Shown here: positions 43,401 to 64,000 of the stretch, in pieces
Numbering within the stretch: position 1 is the stretch's first letter
Layout of the letters: each line of letters begins with the position of its first letter
From: Aspidiotus rigidus
Lineage: Eukaryota; Arthropoda; Insecta; Hemiptera; Diaspididae
Direction of reading: 5' to 3'
NCBI GenBank assembly: GCA_035079385.1
Contig: JAVHKY010000029.1
Location: forward strand, 5,270,001 to 5,334,000
Length of the DNA: 64,000 nt
Notes under the pieces: generated by a model
Database searches by the model: none
What the model was told of the DNA's origin: nothing
What the model saw: only the letters and a program-made list of their open reading frames with translations
Made by a program: the position numbers and the translations under genes

Positions 43401-46400
43401 CTTACTTTTCTCAATAAAATTGTACTATTTTCAATGAAATATTCCAATTTTTCATTCAAAGTTTTGTAGTCTGAGACTATGGGTTCCAAAAACTTACCTT
43501 TTTCAGTCTGATTCATTTAGAACTTTGTTTTGGTCGCTTTCATCGTCTTTGTAGAGGTTATGGCTTTACTTTTGTACAGCACCCACTGACGCACTGACAG
43601 CACGAGGATCACTATCTGCTTTTTCTAAAATGCGTTGCCGGTTCAATAACAGATGCGGTAGGAGTCATAGTTTCTAGTGAAATTAAATTTGTGCCCAGTC
43701 TTTGATAACCCCATTTCGATGCATTCATTTTCCGTCCCAACCGTGTCCGAATTTGTGGGAAGACGCAGAATGCGTGCTTCTGCAATTGGTAGACTTGACA
43801 TCTGTCATTGAACCGGCAACGTATTTTAGAAAAAGTAGATAGTGGAATTCATTGACGTCTGGATTTGAATTGTACAAGACGAGAGCGATTTTCTTCCCAG
43901 CTCCTTTGTAGCCTTTCTTTTGGATCAATCATCTTATAATCATTACTCCTTTTGACGCAGTGCCACCAGTAAGGAAGCTTTCGGAAAAGCCAGATTGCAC
44001 CTGCGCAACTTTTTGTTGCTTAGTTTGGGTTGTAAAACAGGTCTTCACTGCTTTATCCTCGTGCTGTCATTGCGCCAGGGGATGCTGTACAAAAGTAAAG
44101 CCATAACCTCTACAAAGACAATGAGAGCGACCAAACCGAAGTTCGAAATGCATCACACTAAAGAAAATCAGTTTTTTGAACCTACATAGTCTAAGATTAC
44201 AAAACTTTGAATGAAAAATTGGAAAATTTCGCAATTTTATTGAGAAATATAAGAATTGGATGATCTCTCTCGATTCAAAATGGAATAATTTCGTTGAAAA
44301 ATGGTGAAATTTCATTTTTAAAAATCAGTAAATTTTGCTGCCTTCAATTTTTTTTTAGTACCAAGTAATGCTGATAATACAAATCCGGGCTGTGATTATA
44401 AGTTGTGCGCTTGATATCTTAAATAAGCAATAGAATTTTTCTTCCACTTCTTATTTTTTTCAATTACGAGAACATTCAACATTCACAAAGAAATAAAATA
44501 GAAAAAAACACAAATTTCATACTCAAAAGAAAGAAAAAAAAATAAAAATAATGGAGAAAATGAATAATGAATAGGAACAAAGTATTTAAAAAAAAAAAGA
44601 GTAGGAGATGAGGGTTCAAGATCTTACATTGTGGAAAAAATTCTCAAATATATGTAAGATTCCGTCAAGCCGCAATCTTGGTAACTGCGCTACTCGCAGA
44701 GAGATTTGGCAGGCTTAGTTATATTAGGTAGAAGAATGGTCGATGTTATCATCTTCCGAGCTACAACATGTCGATAGCACACAATCGGAACTGCAATTTT
44801 TTGTTGATTCAGTGTTTATCACTGCAATCTAAGAAGTATTGTTGCATTTCGTGAGCTGTATTACGCTACAGACTTACATATATTAAAAGTTGAATGGAAA
44901 TGGATCAAGGCAGCTTGAAGAGAATTCATTAATATGAGGAAAAATCGAGTATCTATAGTTTTTGGCTGATAGGAAGTCGACAGCTCTGAGAAGAATAGGT
45001 AAATGCACATGCCATCAATAAGAAATTGTAAAATACAAGATTTATATTAGGTATCATCAGGTTGCTAATAAAGAATGAATTTTTTAAGGCATACATTTAA
45101 TCGCACGCCTCAAAAAACGAAATTGCCCGCCTATCGATAACACGCCAAGGAAACAAAATTGATACGCCTAAGAAATGTACTACACGGATAAAAACGAAGT
45201 AAGTAGAGCACACATCCTCATATAAGTTGTGCACTCAAGATCCAAAACACTGGAAATCCTATGAAACGGACAAATACACAAAGTAAGTAGTGCACACATC
45301 TTGATACAAGTTGTGCACACAAAATCAAAACACTCAAAATCCATTGAAGAGGACAAAAACACCACCATGTAAGTAGTGCACACATTCCCATATAGTGCAC
45401 ACTTAAGAACATGCAGAACAGTATGCGATCCACATTTAATTCATTCAACTATAATATATCAAGTAAGTAAACCTGATACAGGAAGACGAAACAGGAAAGA
45501 AGACAATGGAATGCTTTGGTTACTGGCAAGTCAGCACAAGCCTCAAGGCAGCATTCCAAGTGGGTTTTTTTTCTTTTTTTTTACCATCACCATATAATTA
45601 TTTCATAAAGACATTACAATATTGATACATATTAATGCAATTAACAAATATAAGTTTTCAAATAATTTACCCCGGCTAAGCCCAACCGCTTCTTGAATAA
45701 ATCTGAGTTCAAGACTACATGGTACCTGCCTTCATAATAACGAACGCCGAGAAGAGTCGAAATTAACATCCGCCTACCACTTGACATGTGCAGCGTGAAA
45801 AGTTTCCTGAAGATCGAAAGGAAGCTCCAAATGGGCTTGAAGATTAGACTCCATCAAGAACCTTGATTGCCAAAAAGGGCCTGCGAAAAGGAAGAGTGAA
45901 ATTGGCAAATCACGGGAAGGATCAGAAGTGCGAATATTGTCAAAACGGCGAACTCTTGAATACCAGTCAATAATGAAACGTCCGCGGCTACTGCACTGAT
46001 CCATATAACTACCGCGCATCCCCTTGGCATCATACTTCTGCCGAATCATATTATTTTGACGATGAACCTCAGTATTTGACCAACCAGTGAAGATCTCTCG
46101 ACAATGCTCGAAATCCAATGCATTAACCGACTGACTTGACTGACTCCTCCGGGGTGGAACAACTGGGAAACACCTCCATCAACAGTCATACCTCACTCAT
46201 AAGGAGTTTGAGGTTTATTATGGGAAGGCAGTCTCTACTGTCAAGCCCATCCTGGCTGGAGTTCCTCACAATAAATGCAGCAAAATCATCTTCTTTTGAA
46301 ATGCGGGTCGTGTGCCAGTCCTGGCGTGCATTTATGGCGTTCGTCATGGTTTCAACGTCGTGTCAGTTTTTTTCTATGGCGGGAGGGGAACTAGCGGTCA

Positions 46401-48933
46401 ATATAATTTTATGAGGCGTGCACTTATATATTTCCCATTTTTTAATGCATTTAAAAATGTGACCAACTTTAGCGCGCTCTTGCGGCATAAACATAGTTAC
46501 CGCACGTTTCTAGTAGTAAATTAGACGTAGAATATTCGTCGTATTTAAATTTTCCATACTGCCGTACAAAGTTAAATTGACGTACCTCGAAAATAACGAT
46601 TACGGAAAAAAGGCTTTTTGTTATTTACACAGAAGTACGCAGCCAAACAGTTAACACTTGAAGTGGTTGTATAAGAGTGAAAAAAAGGACGACTTTTTTA
46701 CTTTATTTAATATGATTACGATCTAATTTTCAACGAGGAATTCAATGGTGCTTTCCGTTTTTTCCTAGCGTTGTTTGTTTTCGAGATAATGGAGATACAT
46801 CAATTTCAGGAATCATTAAATTTAAGCATCTCCATTATCTCAAAAATAAACAATGCTAGGAAAAAACTACAAGCATCATCGAATTTCTCCTTAAAAATTC
46901 ATCGAAAATGAGTCCTACAAGAAACACTTATCCCTCTGTATCACATTAAACATGAATTATTCTGTCTTCCTGATCGTTGTTTTGGAGATACGTCAATTAT
47001 TTAACTTTATACGGCAGCGTAGGTAAAGTGTAAGCAAAATATTGCACGACAACCAAATTTTGCCTTTTTTGAACCCCTCCTGGGGGCAACGCTGGATCTT
47101 CTCAGGAGGAGATACGGGAGAGGGTCCTCAACAACCATGAGCTGTTATTTTTATGCAGGACTCTTTTTCTAGCTTTATTTCTTGCATTACTGTTACATGT
47201 TACCTGTTTGGTGACTTTACTACTCGCGGACATAATGCGTAGTCATGAGAATAAGACTCGCGAATCTCAATTAATTATGCTTCACCAGTGAAGCAATGAT
47301 GATCGAATCGATGCAATTTAGACGTTGGCATTCAGTTGAAATTAAAAGCTTATACTAGCAGTCGACTCAATTCTGACCTCGATCCTGAAACTCCATCATA
47401 TTGTGCGGTTTTGCAAGTCTTTTGTCGATGAATGATATCGATGGGAGAAAATGAACTGTCGATTTCGAGTCGACTTCCAATCATTTTGGGTCGATATTGA
47501 GCGAAGCTGAATCGTCAATTTCGAGTCAGTCGACTTTAGGCCGATTTGGAGTCGACCTTATGCTGTAGATCACTCTGAACACCCACTTATGACTCTAAAA
47601 AATTTACTATCGTTGTGCTGATTTTCAGATGATACTAAGAGCTGCAATGTGAACGAGCTTGCCTGTATTGCCTACAACCGAGGTGGGTAAAGAAATCATT
47701 ACCTAATAATTTTGTGAAGAACTAGCACCTGGGTGCGTTTTTGGATTTTAAAAGCTCGATATTCTTCGACCTTTTAGGTGGACTTTGAAATTCTAAAGCA
47801 CTTCAGTAAATTACACATACCCTTCTTCCTCCACCCTCTTGATGATTATTTGACTTCTATTTCATCAATTTTCTTTGTAATTTTTGCACATTGACAAACT
47901 TCGACAAAGGTTCACTTTTGGTGATTGAGAAACATTTTGAATAAACAAGGCACTAGCACCTCCTACCTTGAAAGGACACCGCAAGCGGCGAGTAGAGTCA
48001 GGAATCGAATTTGCCAATCCATATTAGTGACCTTGAGATCTCGATAATTTTGACCTTTAAATCTTATATATGTGAACGGTTGGAAAGTGAACTGCGCGTT
48101 TATTTGTCATCATTTCTCAATCGAACATGAAATTTTTTCTTGTTTTAAGAAAAGAGGGGGTAAAAACTGAGGTAAAAATTTAGGGGATGAAAAGTAGGCA
48201 AACTTTTTTAGACTCTTGAACTTCTGCTTCTGAAGTCATCATTCTCGACCCTCTAAAATAAAATAAATTAGTTTTAATAAAATTTTTTTTCTCTTCACTG
48301 GTTTTTCTTACAAAAATGATTCTAGATGAAATAGAAAACGATCATAATTGCGACTGCGAACTTAGTTGCAATAATACTGTTTACAAAGTAGATAAATTCG
48401 AGGATTACGTGTAAGAATTTGAGTTTTATTTCCAAATAAGGGCTCAATTTTGTCGCATTTTAACCCGTTAAAATAATTTATCCTTGTATGCTTTCAGGGG
48501 TAGCGATCCAACCGAAAGTTCTTTAATTATTGGTTTCGTCTCTTCTCCTTTAATTCGTTATAAGCGAGATGTGCTTTTTGGATGGGTAGATTTATTCGGT
48601 AAGAACGTATGGTTTTCTTTTCACCCTCGAGATATTTTCATATTTCTTTCCCCTAAGCTCATATTTGATTTTTGTCTACTAGTGGCCTTTGGAGGTATCG
48701 CTGGTTTATTTCTCGGTTTCAGTGCGCTTACATTCGTGGAAACTGTTTATTTTTTCACTTTACGAGCCTTTTGTATGGCGTATCGAGAGAAAGATAAATT
48801 ACGAGAGTTCCGAAGACGACCTGAGGATCCGAAACAACAAGAGTTGACAGATTTGAGTTCACATTCTAGGAGTCAAGAACTGCAAGTAAATAACGAAAAG
48901 AAACCACCGACATACAGACATTACCTTCCGTGA
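40445..48933 (+). CDS. ppk-like: Pickpocket-type DEG/ENaC sodium channel subunit (10 exons, complete)
   Basis: Exons: 40445-40617, 40701-40901, 40987-41155, 41235-41383, 41536-41638, 41804-42086, 47629-47682, 48326-48410, 48498-48598 and 48683-48933. All phases close, giving 522 residues. Features in order: cytoplasmic N-terminus with SNSNLHGVRYIAEENRP; TM1 at about 59-80; the post-TM1 signature FPAITVC at 103-109; the extracellular cysteine-rich region (DCSW ... ECCKIFRPVMTDIGSCFTFN); QRRCVFPDE; YGACMAQCRI and KCGCVPFF; NCDCELSC; and the pre-TM2 sequence YKRDVLFGWVDLF running into TM2 VAFGGIAGLFLGFSAL (about 440-455), whose GFS is the selectivity filter (G-x-S). The cytoplasmic tail is basic, with a PPTY motif near the end. 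The product is an amiloride-type, non-voltage-gated cation channel subunit of sensory or epithelial cells; the exact paralogue cannot be named. A 5.5-kb repeat-filled intron precedes the 54-nt exon 7. An 84-nt intron (48599-48682) is in frame and would add hydrophobic residues before TM2 if retained. Confidence 0.92.
42120..42440. repeat. TCGA-rich repeat in ppk intron 6
   Basis: The block repeats GATTTTGAGTCGACTC-like and AAATCGACTGC-like words and is related to 31050-31690 and 51890-52960. The open frame 42159-42515 is a shadow of it. Confidence 0.55.
43125..44475. repeat. Fold-back element in ppk intron 6
   Basis: The left arm (about 43125-43660) is inverted relative to the right arm (about 43795-44475). 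The outer ends share ATCAAGCGCACAACTTATAA; the middle shares GTAGAGGTTATGGCTTT; the inner ends share TGAACCGGCAACG in inverted orientation. The right arm has about 200 extra bases (43845-44055). No transposase motif was seen. Confidence 0.65.
45178..45420. repeat. Minisatellite, about 84-bp unit x 3, with GTGCAC cores
   Basis: Three diverged units each contain AAGTAGTGCACACAT, then a second TGTGCACAC word, then AAAACACT...ATCC and GGACAAA. The paired GTGCAC palindromes make each unit partly self-complementary. It is in the large ppk intron and has no coding potential. Confidence 0.65.
45774..46118 (-). other. Unclassified reading frame, probably transposon-derived
   Basis: A 114-codon frame with balanced composition (contains REIFTGWSNTEVHRQNNMIR and SRGRFIIDWYSRVRRFDN) lies inside the ppk intron on the opposite strand. 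I recognise no family. Its setting among repeats suggests a mobile-element fragment. Confidence 0.3.
46555..47027. repeat. Fold-back repeat in ppk intron 6
   Basis: The outer ends, CTGCCGTACAAAGTTAAATT at about 46559 and its inverted form near 47005-47025, and the inner arms around GAGATAATGGAGATAC (46783) and GCATCTCCATTATCTC (46824), are inverted copies with mismatches. The loop is short, about 25 nt. The middle of the arms is more diverged. Confidence 0.6.
47290..47570. repeat. TCGA-rich repeat near the end of ppk intron 6
   Basis: AGTCGACTC, GGTCGAT and AATTTCGAGTC words recur, as in the other TCGA-rich blocks. It ends about 60 nt upstream of exon 7 (47629). Confidence 0.5.
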
Positions 48934-50061
48934 GACAATATTGTGAGATTATAAGTAGAAATTTCCCAAAGTACATTTTTTATTTATGTTCACGCCCTCT
49001 AGAAAGAGACAATCACGAAGTGGTATGATTCATATCATTTCCACCCTAAAATTTAATCTGAGGTCCTCGTATACTCACAACCTCTCCAGCGATAAGAGGT
49101 CAGAAGACCAGCACAAACTAAAAAAAAAGCGGCACAATCCAGCACAGCACATTCTAGCTTTCAATCTGGAGGCGAGTGACTGGGTACATGGACTTACCGC
49201 CAACTTCGAAATATGGCATCCGATAGAATTTGGGTGTTGAAAAACGAATCCCAGCCCCTCTTCCTAGCTTTCTTTCGTCAGGCCTGTTTCCAGTATTTTC
49301 AACCCACTAATTTTCCTAACTCTACACGAGGAAATTATTTTGATTATAAAAAATTTATTTTTCTATAACAATTACATCACTCTTACTGATAGAATAGATA
49401 GTAATCGTATTCACAAAATTTAACAAGGAGAATAGAATATTAAAAATAGTATAACAAAACAAATTTTTTGTACAGAGTGTGCGCGTGTGTTTTTAGATCG
49501 TGTTACTAGAAACTATCGAAGAATATTTTTTGTACAACACACTAAGCCTTTTCAGTTCACACAATAGTCATCACGACACTTTTAAAATAATTAGTAGGTA
49601 AGTAATATGTATTTGTGCAAAATAATAATAACTATTGATAGCGACAAAACATTCATACTATACAGTTTGTTTACATTCTATTACAAATATTTACATCAGC
49701 ACGCAAGCATTGTCAAATACTTTCACTTTTTTTTTTTTTTTTGACATAGTGAAAAAAAAGGTAACGAAAAACCATTCAGTCACCTGCCTGATTGTAGAAA
49801 GTTCAACTTCTGATCCTTCACATCGATATAGAAAAGAAACAGGCAAATGAAATGCGACAACTTGACACAGCGTCATTATTTTCTTCTCGGCGAACCATCC
49901 TGTAAAGGCAACAAATTTGATTCACAGTTCACCTTTCTCCTCCTCCTTACGTTGTTAACGATGAAAAACCTGTTTGCTCTTCAATCACGGATCTGAACAG
50001 AATCATATTTCGATGTCCGTTCCTAACACTGAAGTGTTATTACTTTGTTCCATCGAATAGA
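48934..50061. other. Convergent intergenic region between ppk and PKC
   Basis: The two genes point toward each other, so these 1.1 kb must hold both 3' UTRs. Sequence is AT-rich with a T15 run near 49728. No clear AATAAA was identified close to either stop codon. The frames at 48986-49240 and 50521-50769 have no support as genes. Confidence 0.45.
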
Positions 50062-61479
<11,418 letters not shown>

Positions 61480-62471
61480 CTACAAAAGAAAAAAAGAGGT
61501 AATTTTGAATTAGTATAAGTACGAAGAGACAGACACGAGTGTATTGTGATAGTAAAGCAAATACTCTGAGATGTTCTCAAGTGCTGTGCTTTTCAAGGTG
61601 AGAGTTCATCGACCTCTTTCATATTGTTATCTACATGTGCGTACGTCTGTACATATTTTTTCAAAAGTATAACAAAGTGTGTAAAAGCATAGTGCTGTTG
61701 TTTTCAAAATTACGATGATATCCTATCTATCAATGACTAAATTTTCGTTCAACATTCCAAGAACTAGTTCTTTTCCCGCACAATGAAAGGATAAATTTTA
61801 CTTTTTTTCTCGCTAAAGTATATCAACTTTGGCACACACCTAAACACATTATAATGTGTAAGAGCAAGTATGACGTCAATAATATTATAAGAAGGTACAG
61901 CACACAAACAACATAAAGTTGCATTTCTGATGTAATCAAACGGCGAGAAAAAGATCGCCCCCGGTCCGGGTTATATTGCGTCACCACAAGATAATCTTTA
62001 TCTTATAATCAATGAGAAAATATTGAGATGAATTTATTCGCAGCGTACACAATGTGTGTTCGAGTAAATATAAAAATCTTGAAAAATTATTCATCAAAAG
62101 GGTAAACAAACATCAGCTATTTTCATTTGATTAAACGCCAACAAACACGTTACCTAAAGTTATAAAAGTACGGATTTATTCCGCTATTTATTTCTTTTCC
62201 TTTAATTTTTATTTTTACCACCCGACGGTATAACATTTCATATAATATAGAGGGATCGATCTAGAAACGTGGGTCTCGAACACGATATCGAGGCACACGC
62301 AGAGGAAAAGGGAATCGAATTTCCAAAAAAACGATTCGGAATGACAAAAAAATTTACTGCGTAGTTTTTTTGTTGCTATAATACGATTTCGGTAAACAAA
62401 CTTCGTCAGGTATGAGTAAAGGTCACGTCTGTTTGCGGTGTGGATAGTGAGAATTTGGTTTCGAGGCGTAC

Positions 62472-62481
62472 CTCCGGTCAT
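62472..62481 (-). CDS. Candidate alternative first coding exon of PKC (kinase-only isoform)
   Basis: ATG ACC GGA G followed by gtacgc gives M-T-G plus one base. This phase exactly accepts the exon starting at 61479 (next codon GAA, then Ser-rich). If used, it would encode a short PKC without C1/C2 domains. The exon is only 10 nt of coding sequence, so the phase match alone has a one-in-three chance of occurring by accident. Confidence 0.2.
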
Positions 62482-62798
62482 TTTAAAGTCAATTACTCGT
62501 TTATCTATTGACGTAACGCACGAACTTGATCGCGCGTCATCATCGGGTCAGTCGAATATACGAGTTGAATATTGTAAAGCAAAGATCAAATTCAGGTGGG
62601 ACTGGCACTCACTATTAATTTTCAAAAGCAGAAAACTATTCCTTCGAGTGTCTCAATAACTAACAACTTAGATAGATTGAAAGAGCATTATTGGCGCCTA
62701 TAATAAAAATCACACGGGAAAGTTGGCCCTCACTGCCTAAGAGATGGCCGGCATAATTCTGAAAGAACGGAGATTAAGTTGATGGAAGAGGAAAATTC

Positions 62799-63290
62799 TT
62801 ACGGCTCCAAAGGTTCATTGGCCTGCTTTCCATCGCAGAGTTTGTCGAGCAGTGACATTCCATCTTCTTTCTCTCTCGATGTTTCGTGTTCCTTTCTCTC
62901 AGTCTCACCAATGTAGATGACTTCGCACTGTTCGCAACTGAGCTTGTACACTCCGCTCAAGCTTCTCTTGTCCCTTTCCTCCATCTGATTATTGCTTATA
63001 ATTCTCTTCACCATGGGTGGGTTGTTGTGAATGCTAACCTCCAAACACCTTTATCACCTTATTTGTGTGCTTTCCTATTTGTGGTACTGGTCCGGAGTAC
63101 TTTGGTTCCCCTATTTTCTTCTATTTCGTCAAGGACTCCATCAATCACCCCTCTAGAGTAGCCGTTGGCTACTGCAATCTGCTTCACTATCTCAATTTCT
63201 TTCCTCCTTTTTTCGTTGTTCTTCAGAAAAGACATTTTTTGGTAGCAAGAGTTCTGAACCACCACTAACTGGTCCTCGATGTGGGAGTCG
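62799..63290 (-). mobile_element. Penelope-like element remnant (3' part with GIY-YIG region)
   Basis: One minus-strand frame gives QNSCYQKMSFLKNNEKR and IAVANGYSRGVIDGVL, the segment that lies after the RT core in Penelope-like elements. A second frame gives LSGVYKLSCEQCEVIYIGET, the start of the GIY-YIG endonuclease (here G-V-Y ... Y-I-G). Frameshifts and stops show it is dead. It could come from the same family as the 39270-39769 fragment, which carries the opposite end. Confidence 0.75.
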
Positions 63291-64000
63291 TTGGGGATGA
63301 TCGTGTCGGTGTGCGTAGGCTTCGTGTAAATTTTTTATCCCATTCTATTGTTCCCCAGTGCAGTATGAGCTTTAGGTCTGAACTGTAGCTTGCCCTTATG
63401 TCTTTTTCCTACCTCCAACCCCATGTAGCTCGTACTAGAGGGAAATAAACGTAGAAAAAGATCACTGGGCAGCAGGCAGAACTTTTTGGTGAGTGACCTA
63501 CTTCGATGGCTAGGAAGATCGTAGGCGAAGATTCTCAGGGTAGCGATATCGAGAGTAACTAAGGCTTTTTGGATCGTCAATCTCCGTGTAACAGCGTCCG
63601 CGTTAAAAAAAAAAAAAAGGATCCTATTCAAAATACCACATTACACCCCCCTCCCTCTGAAAGATGGTGACACATCGGGGGAAATTCTCGAGTTTTGCGA
63701 GGCTACAACTCTACCCTCTATCCCAATCAGGGCATTAAAAATGTCAAAACGTGACTTAAGAAGGTAATTAATTTATATAGTTTGTATAATGTACCAAGAA
63801 TTGAGAGGGCACGAAGAAAAAGAACTCATGGGTTCTTTAACGGAGTTGAACGTGGGATGGCAGGGAACTGTTTTATGGGGGAATTACGACGTCATCAAAT
63901 TGTCACGTCACAGACCCGGATTTTGAAGCCATATATGATAGGGAGGGAGCTTGGAAAAATTTAGACCTCCCGAGCCGGACGGCGAACAGCGGATGTGGAA

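Larger units (their letters stand above)
61480..64000. other. 5' intron/upstream sequence of PKC with a Penelope-like remnant
   Basis: Apart from the remnant at 62799-63290 and the candidate short exon at 62472-62481, I see AT-rich sequence with no C1 or C2 domain exon. The CRE word TGACGTCA occurs near 61870 and a variant near 63889. Confidence 0.4.

Overview
This window is nuclear DNA from an arthropod, most likely an insect. The evidence is a DEG/ENaC channel of the pickpocket type, orthologues of vilse/ARHGAP39 and of the multi-PDZ scaffold Grip, and a novel-class (delta-like) protein kinase C. All of these are built from 50-280 nt exons with GT-AG introns in AT-rich DNA crowded with repeats. 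A hemipteran such as a mealybug would fit the base composition and the bacterial-type gene with an added signal peptide, but I cannot place the species from sequence alone. Most gene models below were assembled by hand. At every junction inside the windowed gene models the codon phase closes and a protein-family match continues across the splice.

Layout from left to right. (1) 9-2247, minus strand: ten coding exons for the N-terminal 473 residues of a vilse/ARHGAP39-type RhoGAP (two WW domains and a His-rich linker); the gene runs off the left edge. (2) 2762-3696: two identical 465-bp terminal-inverted-repeat elements in opposite orientation, making a near-perfect 0.93-kb palindrome. (3) 6841-8704, plus strand: a two-exon gene for a 597-residue AAA-ATPase-like/PD-(D/E)XK-type protein of a mostly bacterial family, with a short first exon that looks like a signal peptide. 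(4) 10063-29761, minus strand: Grip in about 16 exons with six PDZ domains (PDZ2-PDZ7 by homology); its introns hold a decayed LINE, fold-back elements and microsatellites. (5) 29762-40444: repeat-rich DNA with one orphan, exon-like reading frame (35889-36190), a fold-back element carrying a Cys-rich coding fragment, a Penelope-like reverse transcriptase remnant and two (CT)n tracts. (6) 40445-48933, plus strand: a complete 522-residue pickpocket channel in ten exons. (7) 50062-61479, minus strand: the catalytic half of a PKC-delta-type kinase in seven exons; its regulatory C1/C2 exons lie beyond the right edge or are not recognised. It is convergent with the channel gene. (8) 61480-64000: PKC 5' intron sequence with a second Penelope-like remnant carrying a GIY-YIG region.

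The genes do not form a pathway in the operon sense. Vilse (Rac/Cdc42 regulation in axon guidance), Grip (receptor scaffolding and muscle/embryo patterning) and PKC are signalling genes lying next to a sensory ion channel. The most unusual items are the secreted-looking AAA-ATPase-like gene, the Grip model without PDZ1, the 465-bp perfect palindrome with TTGGT at both edges and the centre, and a roughly 30-fold excess of the CRE palindrome TGACGTCA in non-coding repeats, several of them next to TCAAGGTCA nuclear-receptor half-sites.
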